From contig JAYFRF010000002.1 in NCBI GenBank assembly GCA_034926225.1, forward strand, positions 62,001-126,000: DNA of 64,000 nucleotides. Reading direction: 5' to 3'. Positions 58,724-64,000 of the stretch are shown here, piece by piece (the stretch's first letter is position 1; each line of letters begins with the position of its first letter). A program made the position numbers and the translations under genes. Below the pieces are notes generated by a model that saw only the letters and a program-made list of their open reading frames with translations, was not told where the DNA came from and searched no databases. This DNA comes from JAAZKA01 sp034926225 (GTDB lineage Bacteria; Bacillota; Clostridia; Oscillospirales; QAMX01).

Positions 58724-59971
58724 ATGTCAGAAATCTTAAAAGGTGCCGCGATCATCGGTCAGTCCGGCGGCCCTTCCTCGGTCATCAATGCGTCCGCTTA
58801 CGGCGCGATCAAGACGGCGCTTGAAAACGAGAACATAACCCGCGTTCTCGGCGCGCTGAACGGCATCAAGGGCATCCTCGACGACAACATCATCGATATG
58901 GGTAAGGAATGCCCTTCGGAGCTTGCCCATATGAAGTATACGCCCTCCTCCGCGCTCGGCTCCTGCCGCTATAAACTAAAGCGCGTCGAAGACGACGAGA
59001 CGGATTATCGGCGCATCCTGGAGATCTTTCGGAAGTACGACATCCGCTACTTCTTCTACAACGGCGGCAACGACTCGATGGACACCTGCAACAAGATTTC
59101 CAAGTACCTTCTCGCGCACGATTATCCCTGCCGCGTGATGGGCATCCCGAAGACGATCGACAACGACCTTGCCGGCACGGACCACTGCCCGGGCTACGGC
59201 TCCGCCGCGAAGTACATCGCGACGTCCGTCATGGAGATCTACCTCGACGCGCATGTCTATGACACGGGCATGGTTACGATCATCGAGTGTATGGGCCGTC
59301 ATGCGGGCTGGCTGACAGCCGCGGCAGCACTCGCGAACACGAAGGGCTGCGGCGCGGATCTGATCTACCTGCCGGAGGTCGACTTCGACTTAAGCGAGTT
59401 CCTCGCCTCCGTGAAGGAGATCTACGCGAAGACGAAGAAGTGCATCGTCGTCGTTTCCGAGGGCATCCACGATAAGGACGGCCGCTTCATCACGGAGTAC
59501 GGCTCGGACCTCGCACAGACGAAGGACAGCTTCGGCCATGCGCAGCTCGGAGGGCTCGCGTCGTTCTTGGCGAATACGGTGAAGAATGAAACGGGCGCGA
59601 AGGTTCGCGGCATCGAATTGTCGCTGCTGCAGCGCTGCGCCGCGCACTGCGCGTCCCAGACGGACATCGACGAAAGCTTCTCCGCGGGCGCCGCGGCCGT
59701 CACGAACGCGGTGGCCGGCATCACCGATAAGATGGTCGGCTTCGAGCGCTCCTATGCGGACGGCAAGTACGTCTGCGAAACCAAGCTATTTAATCTCGAC
59801 GTCGTCGCGAACGCCGAAAAGAAGGTACCGCGCGAGTGGATCAACGCCGCCGGCAACGGCATCGAGCAGGGATTTATCGATTACGCGATGCCGCTGATCC
59901 AGGGCGAAACGAAGCTCCAAAAGGAAGACAGTCTGCCGAGATTCGTCAAGCTCAAGAAAGTCAAAGCGTAA
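58724..59971 (+). CDS. pfp: 6-phosphofructokinase, probably pyrophosphate-dependent
   Basis: A 415-residue phosphofructokinase of the long PPi-using clade. IGQSGGPSSVINASAYGAI starts the nucleotide/PPi site; FFYNGGNDSMDT replaces the ATP-type GGDGS motif, and GIPKTIDNDLAGTDHCPGYGSAAKYI includes the PPi-selective lysine and catalytic aspartate. IECMGRHAGWLTAA and ELSLLQRCAAHCASQTD follow. It phosphorylates fructose 6-phosphate with PPi, reversibly, saving ATP in glycolysis. AGGAGG-like CGGAGG precedes the ATG. Confidence 0.92.
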   Translation: MSEILKGAAIIGQSGGPSSVINASAYGAIKTALENENITRVLGALNGIKGILDDNIIDMGKECPSELAHMKYTPSSALGSCRYKLKRVEDDETDYRRILEIFRKYDIRYFFYNGGNDSMDTCNKISKYLLAHDYPCRVMGIPKTIDNDLAGTDHCPGYGSAAKYIATSVMEIYLDAHVYDTGMVTIIECMGRHAGWLTAAAALANTKGCGADLIYLPEVDFDLSEFLASVKEIYAKTKKCIVVVSEGIHDKDGRFITEYGSDLAQTKDSFGHAQLGGLASFLANTVKNETGAKVRGIELSLLQRCAAHCASQTDIDESFSAGAAAVTNAVAGITDKMVGFERSYADGKYVCETKLFNLDVVANAEKKVPREWINAAGNGIEQGFIDYAMPLIQGETKLQKEDSLPRFVKLKKVKA

Positions 59972-60011
59972 TTTTTTAGGAAGAAAATGTAAGTCAAGCG
60001 ACGGAATCCTA

Positions 60012-60040
60012 TTGCATACGCCTCCTTTACGTGGTATACT
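60012..60040 (+). promoter_or_regulatory. Promoter of the AIM24-family gene
   Basis: TTGCAT (60012-60017), 17 bp and TATACT (60035-60040), about 28 bp before the start. Confidence 0.8.
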
Positions 60041-60068
60041 AAAACCGCGCGAAGGAGGCGTTAAAAAT

Positions 60069-60752
60069 ATGAAATACGAGATATTCGGAGACTCTCTTCC
60101 GGCGGTGGCAATTTCTCTCGAGTCCGGGGAAAGCATTTTCACGGAATCCGGCGGGATGAGCTGGATGACGGAGGATATCGCGATGGACACGAATATGAAG
60201 GGCGGGCTTTTAAAGGGTCTTGGCCGCATGTTCTCCGGCGAATCCTTATTCATGGCGACCTATACCGCGCAGAGCGACCACCAGCAGATCACCCTCGCGT
60301 CGAGCTTCCCCGGGAGCATTATCCCGCTCCATCTGACGCCGGGGTATGAGTTCATCTGCCAGAAAAGCGCGTTTTTATGCGCCGAACCCAGCGTATCGCT
60401 CTCGGCGGAGATCGTCAAGGGCCTCGCCGGCGGCTTTTTCGGCGGTGAGGGCTTCGTGCTGCAGCGCGTCAGGGGCGAGGGCATGGTCTTTCTTGAGATG
60501 GACGGCAGCGTGAAGATGCTCGACCTCGCGCCGGGGCAGCGTCTGGTCGTCGACACGGGCAACGTCGCTGCGTATCAGTCCACGGTCGGGTACACGGTAA
60601 AAACGGTACGCGGCTTCAAGAACATCCTGTTCGGCGGCGAGGGACTGTTCCTGACGGTCTTGGAAGGCCCGGGGCGCGTGTACTTACAGACGATCACGCT
60701 GCCGAGCTTTGCAAGCCGTATTGTGCCGTATCTACCGAAGGCAAAGGACTGA
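60069..60752 (+). CDS. TIGR00266/AIM24 family protein
   Basis: A 227-residue beta-rich soluble protein. EIFGDSLPAVAISLESGESIFTESGGMSWM, MKGGLLKGLGRMFSGESLFMATYTA and QRLVVDTGNVAAYQSTVGY are family hallmarks. It forms a trimeric double-psi-like barrel in structures of relatives, with unknown function; the mitochondrial counterpart is AIM24. The start at 60069 follows AAGGAGGCGTTAAAAAT; an in-frame ATG in the promoter (60012) is rejected. Confidence 0.9.
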   Translation: MKYEIFGDSLPAVAISLESGESIFTESGGMSWMTEDIAMDTNMKGGLLKGLGRMFSGESLFMATYTAQSDHQQITLASSFPGSIIPLHLTPGYEFICQKSAFLCAEPSVSLSAEIVKGLAGGFFGGEGFVLQRVRGEGMVFLEMDGSVKMLDLAPGQRLVVDTGNVAAYQSTVGYTVKTVRGFKNILFGGEGLFLTVLEGPGRVYLQTITLPSFASRIVPYLPKAKD

Positions 60753-60759
60753 TAGAACA

Positions 60760-61518
60760 TTATAGCCCGCGGTCATGCGCGATGGTTCTGCGGAGCGCGC
60801 CGACGGCGGTGAGAATTGCGGGCGTCATGTCGGGGTGGTCGGGTTCGGCCTCCCCGGCTTTTTTGCGCTCCTGATTCCACAGAACGTTATATATGGCGGT
60901 GCAGCGCACGCCGAGGGATGCCGCGACGGTGTAGAGCGCGGCTGTCTCCATCTCAGATGCAAGCACGCCGAGCTGCTTCCACGCTTCCCATTTCGCGAGT
61001 AGCTCCCCCGCGACCGGCATGCGCTCGGGGCTGTGCTGCCCGTAAAAGGAGTCCTTTGACTGCACGACGCCGGTGTGGAGACGGTAGCCGCGCGCGTCGG
61101 CTTCGTCCGCGAGCGCACGCAGGAGGGTAAAGTCCCCGGACGCGGGATACTCGATCGGCGCGTATTCACGGCTGGTGCCCTCCTGCCGCACGGCGGAGAG
61201 GGCCGCCACAAGATCGCCCGCGCGCACCTTCCCGGCGATACCGCCGCAGGTGCCGACGCGCAGGAAGGTATCCGCGCCGAGGGAACAAAGCTCCTCCATC
61301 GCGATCGCCGCCGAGGGGCCGCCGATGCCGGTGGAGGTGACCGATACGGGGACGCCGGAGAGGGCGCCGGTATAGGTGGTAAACTCCCGGTTTTGCGCGA
61401 CGGGGTGAGCGTCATCGAGGTATGCGGCGATCCGCGCGACGCGTCCGGGGTCGCCCGGGAGGATGCAGTAGCGCCCAACGTCGCCGGGCGCGCAAGCGAT
61501 GTGATAGCTTTCGATCAT
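60760..61518 (-). CDS. udp: Nucleoside phosphorylase (uridine phosphorylase-like)
   Basis: A 252-residue phosphorylase of the PNP/UDP family. CILPGDPGRVARIA carries phosphate-binding glycine and arginine, FLRVGTCGGIAGKVRAGDLV is the ribose-phosphate region, and LASEMETAALYTVAASLG includes the nucleoside-contacting MET. VQSKDSFYGQHSPE is closer to uridine than to purine phosphorylases. It splits uridine with phosphate for salvage. Start 61518 follows AAAGGAG. It is 19 bp downstream of the EamA transporter gene, which may be a nucleoside or related permease. Confidence 0.9.
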   Translation of the reverse strand: MIESYHIACAPGDVGRYCILPGDPGRVARIAAYLDDAHPVAQNREFTTYTGALSGVPVSVTSTGIGGPSAAIAMEELCSLGADTFLRVGTCGGIAGKVRAGDLVAALSAVRQEGTSREYAPIEYPASGDFTLLRALADEADARGYRLHTGVVQSKDSFYGQHSPERMPVAGELLAKWEAWKQLGVLASEMETAALYTVAASLGVRCTAIYNVLWNQERKKAGEAEPDHPDMTPAILTAVGALRRTIAHDRGL

Positions 61519-61537
61519 AAAAGACGGCTCCTTTGGG

Positions 61538-62422
61538 CTAGGATATGGCAAGCAGCGCGAGGGCGACGGCCGAGACGAAGATGCCGATGATCGCGCGGCG
61601 GCTGACCCGTTCGCGCAGGAATACGCGGCTTGCAAGCATGACCGACGCGACGCCAAGGACACTCATGAGAGGGAAATAGAACGCGGCGTTGAAGGCGGAT
61701 GCGTAGAGCATGAAGATGATGTTAGAGGTATCGGCCGCCGCCGCGCCGCCGAGGGAATAGCCGACCATGCGGCGGTTTAAGGTCAGCTCCGAGCGCCGGC
61801 GGAGCCATCCGTAGAGGACGAACGGCAGCGTGAGCGCCGCGCCGGTGACGTGGAACAAAAAGAGGTACTCCTTAATATAGCCCGCGTAGAGATCGCAGTA
61901 CCGGCGGGTGCAGATGACGGCGAATCCGCTGAAAACGAGTCCAAGAAGGGCGAACAGCACCCAGCGGAGCGTGATGGGCTTTTGCGCCTCGGCCTCCGTA
62001 TAGCTGCCGGAGTTAAACAGCAGCAGGGCGGCGCAGAACAGCGCAAGTCCCCCGAGCTGCCACCACGCAAGGCTGTCGCCCCAAAAAAGCAGTCCCGCGA
62101 GCACGGGAAACAGCGGATTGAAGCTGCCGATGATGGTGGTCAGGGACATCGGGCCGATGCGCATCGCCATGACGGTGAAGATCATATAGATCACGTAGAA
62201 GACGCCGAACAAAACCGGCAGCCCCGCACGCTCCCATGTAAAGGACAGCGGCGCATACGGCGGCAGCGTAAAAATGAGGACGCCCTGACAGACGCAGAAC
62301 AGACAAGTAAAGAGCATATGCTGCAAAAAGCAGGGTTTACCCGCCTGCGCGCGCTTCATGGTCACCGTGTTGACCGCCTTGCACAGCATGAACAACGCCA
62401 AAAGCCCGATAACCTCGATCAT
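61538..62422 (-). CDS. DMT (EamA) family transporter
   Basis: A 294-residue membrane protein with ten hydrophobic segments in two EamA-like halves (first with IGLLALFMLCKAVNTVTMKRAQAG and MSLTTIIGSFNPLFPVLAGLLFWGD, second with WVLFALLGLVFSGFAVI and YFPLMSVLGVASVMLASRVFLRERVSRRAIIGI). It exports or imports small metabolites; the substrate is unknown. It is expressed from its own promoter with the phosphorylase gene behind. Confidence 0.88.
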   Translation of the reverse strand: MIEVIGLLALFMLCKAVNTVTMKRAQAGKPCFLQHMLFTCLFCVCQGVLIFTLPPYAPLSFTWERAGLPVLFGVFYVIYMIFTVMAMRIGPMSLTTIIGSFNPLFPVLAGLLFWGDSLAWWQLGGLALFCAALLLFNSGSYTEAEAQKPITLRWVLFALLGLVFSGFAVICTRRYCDLYAGYIKEYLFLFHVTGAALTLPFVLYGWLRRRSELTLNRRMVGYSLGGAAAADTSNIIFMLYASAFNAAFYFPLMSVLGVASVMLASRVFLRERVSRRAIIGIFVSAVALALLAIS

Positions 62423-62449
62423 AATTTCCTCCGCTAGGCAAAAATATAC

Positions 62450-62489
62450 ATTACGGTTTCAGTATATCGTAATTTCGCTGAAAAGTAAA
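62450..62489 (-). promoter_or_regulatory. Promoter of the transporter/phosphorylase pair with overlapping inverted repeat
   Basis: On the minus strand TTTACT (62484-62489), 17 bp and TATACT (62461-62466). ATTACG (62450-62455) and CGTAAT (62468-62473) form an inverted repeat that straddles the -10, a possible repressor operator. Confidence 0.6.
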
Positions 62490-62575
62490 GGGAATAATAT
62501 GGCTGAAATCCTGCATGTTAATCCTGCATTGATTGAATTAATTCGTATTTGCATAGTTTATCGTAAGATTTGCTA

Positions 62576-62604
62576 TAGACAATGAAAATAAAAAGTGATA
62601 TTAT
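62576..62604 (+). promoter_or_regulatory. Promoter of glutamate dehydrogenase gene
   Basis: TAGACA (62576-62581), 17 bp and TATTAT (62599-62604). The leader of about 75 bases contains a hairpin, CGTCCCTTT (62625-62633) with the complementary AAGGGGACG ending at 62668, just upstream of the GGGAGG ribosome-binding site. Confidence 0.6.
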
Positions 62605-62687
62605 GTAGTTGTTAACAAAAATAACGTCCCTTTAGGAACCCGCTGCAATACGGCGGCGGAAGGGGACGGCTGGGAGGCAGCAAAGCT

Positions 62688-63947
62688 ATGGCGGCAACAT
62701 ATAATCCGTATGAGAATATGCTCAACGTATTGGAGAAGGCGGCCGGAATGCTCGGGCTTGCGGAGAGCGATTATGAAGCGCTGAAGTACCCGGAGCGTGA
62801 GCTGAAGGTCGCGGTGCCGGTTCGCATGGACGACGGCAGCGTTCGCGTCTTCGAGGGCTATCGCGTGCAGCATTCCTCGTCCAGAGGTCCGTGCAAGGGC
62901 GGTATCCGTTTCCATCCGCAGGTCGACATCGACGAGGTGAAGGCGCTGGCGGCGTGGATGAGCTTAAAGTGCGCGGTTGCGAACATCCCCTACGGCGGCG
63001 CGAAGGGCGCGGTCAAGGTCGATCCGCGTTCCGTATCGCATAAGGAGCTGGAGCGCATCACGCGCCGGTACACGGCGGCGATCCTGCCCTTAATCGGACC
63101 GGAAAAGGACATTCCCGCGCCGGACGTCGGTTCGACGCCGGAGATGATGGGCTGGATCATGGACACCTACTCCATGTTCCAGGGTCATACGGTGCCGGGC
63201 GTCGTTACGGGCAAACCGATCGGCGTGGGCGGCTCTCTCGGCCGCGGAGAGGCGACTGGACGCGGCGTACTGTTTACGGCGCGCGAGCTGTTCTCGCGGT
63301 TAGGTAAGGATCTCTCGAAGGCGCGCGTCGCCGTGCAGGGCATGGGCAACGTCGGCGGCACAACGGCAAGGCTGCTGTACCGGGAAGGCTGCAAGGTCGT
63401 CGCGCTCGCGGACGTCTCCGGCGGCGTACTCTGCGAGGACGGCCTGAATGTCGAGGAAATCTATCAGTACTGCTACATCAACCACAATTTCCTCGAGACC
63501 TATAACGCGCCGGGCGTCATCCACTGCACGGGTAAGGAAGTGCTCTGCGCGGACGTCGATCTGCTGGTTCCGGCAGCGCTGGAAAATCAGCTGACGGAGG
63601 AGATCGCGGCGGACGTGAAAGCGCCCTTGATCGTCGAAGGCGCGAACGGCCCGACGACGGTGGAAGCTGATGAAATTTTCGCGAAGATGGGCAAGTACGT
63701 CGTGCCGGACATCCTGGCCAACGCCGGCGGCGTGGTCGTTTCATATTTCGAATGGGTGCAGAACATCCAGTCGCTGATGTGGGACGAGGAGCAGGTCAAC
63801 GGGATGCTCGAGAAGATCATGCGCCGCGCGTTCGCGGAGGTCTGGGATAAAGCACACGAGCATGATGCAACACTGCGTCTCGGCGCGAACATGGTAGCGC
63901 TGGCGCGTCTGGTCTCGGCAAAGAAGACCCGCGGCATTTTCCCGTAA
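62688..63947 (+). CDS. gdhA: Glu/Leu/Phe/Val dehydrogenase, probably glutamate dehydrogenase
   Basis: A 419-residue hexamer-type dehydrogenase. The substrate-binding region reads RGPCKGGIRFHPQVDIDEVKALAAWMSLKCAVANIPYGGAKGAV, with the catalytic lysines, and IPAPDVGSTPEMMGWIMDTY follows. The NAD(P) domain begins VAVQGMGNVGGTTARLLYREG, and a terminal VPDILANAGGVVVSYFEWVQN is conserved. It interconverts glutamate and 2-oxoglutarate plus ammonia. The coding strand starts at ATG 62688 after GGGAGGCAGCAAAGCT. Confidence 0.94.
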   Translation: MAATYNPYENMLNVLEKAAGMLGLAESDYEALKYPERELKVAVPVRMDDGSVRVFEGYRVQHSSSRGPCKGGIRFHPQVDIDEVKALAAWMSLKCAVANIPYGGAKGAVKVDPRSVSHKELERITRRYTAAILPLIGPEKDIPAPDVGSTPEMMGWIMDTYSMFQGHTVPGVVTGKPIGVGGSLGRGEATGRGVLFTARELFSRLGKDLSKARVAVQGMGNVGGTTARLLYREGCKVVALADVSGGVLCEDGLNVEEIYQYCYINHNFLETYNAPGVIHCTGKEVLCADVDLLVPAALENQLTEEIAADVKAPLIVEGANGPTTVEADEIFAKMGKYVVPDILANAGGVVVSYFEWVQNIQSLMWDEEQVNGMLEKIMRRAFAEVWDKAHEHDATLRLGANMVALARLVSAKKTRGIFP

Positions 63948-63976
63948 GCGATATGGATGCAACGAGCCCCCGCGAG

Positions 63977-64000
63977 GGTATCCCGTCTTTGGGATGCCTT
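63977..64000 (+). terminator. Terminator of gdhA, cut by the window edge
   Basis: GGTATCCC (63977-63984) pairs with GGGATGCC (63991-63998), one G-T pair, with a 6-base loop and the first T bases of a run at the window end. Confidence 0.7.

Noticed and set aside
62499..62585. 28-residue open frame after AAAGGGAATAAT
   Set aside because: Possible start with a fair ribosome-binding site, but too short, not in a recognised family, and it overlaps the region leading to the gdhA promoter.
1..64000. tRNA, rRNA, prophage or toxin-antitoxin genes
   Set aside because: None recognised on either strand by motif; intergenic gaps are short and mostly explained by promoters, terminators and repeats.

Overview
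The window is a GC-rich chromosomal segment from an endospore-forming Firmicute, most likely an uncultured Clostridia/Oscillospirales-type gut bacterium. The lineage is inferred from gene content and no 16S gene is present. The evidence for sporulation is a complete spoIIA operon (SpoIIAA, SpoIIAB, sigma-F), spoIIR with a good sigma-F promoter in front of it, and an M23/M50 membrane protease pair resembling SpoIVFA/SpoIVFB. The classical clostridial FabH-ACP-FabK-FabD-FabG-FabF-AccB-FabZ-AccCDA cluster supports the same placement. No tRNA, rRNA, CRISPR array, transposase or phage gene was recognised.

Layout. 1-2.4 kb: split transketolase and a Gfo/Idh/MocA oxidoreductase. 2.7-5.6 kb: a class B penicillin-binding protein converging on spoIIA. 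5.7-8.7 kb: a small operon of an F420-ligase-like protein, a cysteine-cluster Gfo/Idh/MocA protein and a lipoprotein. 8.7-12.3 kb: an SLH-serpin fusion, an RluA pseudouridine synthase, a row of six hairpins and a cysteine-rich protein. 12.3-16.7 kb (minus): RibU-like vitamin transporter under an FMN riboswitch, then recD2-comF-SDR. 17.0-24.9 kb (plus): the conserved rpmH-rnpA-yidD-yidC-khpB-mnmE-mnmG-rsmG block, followed by two half-size chromate transporters; dnaA is not next to rpmH here. 24.9-36.1 kb (minus): a glycosidase-like protein and the eleven-gene fatty-acid operon. 36.2-37.1 kb: purC. 37.4-43.7 kb: sugar-acid genes (PfkB kinase, 6-phosphogluconate dehydrogenase, histidine phosphatase, LarA-like protein, CE15-like esterase) interrupted by a non-coding palindromic element. 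43.7-49.9 kb: ABC exporter, spoIIR, small hypotheticals, a lactonase and a decayed gene. 50.1-57.5 kb: secG, a DUF1284 protein, recN, two radical-SAM-family genes and the SpoIVF-like pair. 57.6-64 kb: divergent fba and pfp, an AIM24 protein, uridine phosphorylase, an EamA transporter and glutamate dehydrogenase.

The most unusual non-coding signal is at 42.16-42.61 kb. Two divergent copies of a four-hairpin module face each other around a palindromic centre, and a third, partial copy lies at 38.48-38.55 kb. The hairpins are kept while their sequences differ, which points to a structured repeat family (MITE-like or RNA-active). A second, unrelated row of six hairpins lies at 11.32-11.45 kb.

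Many housekeeping promoters are legible as TTGACA-like/TATAAT-like pairs with 16-17 bp spacing, and many start codons were shortened from the longest open frame to fit a Shine-Dalgarno sequence. Functions are assigned from recognisable motifs and gene order only; no database search was run.
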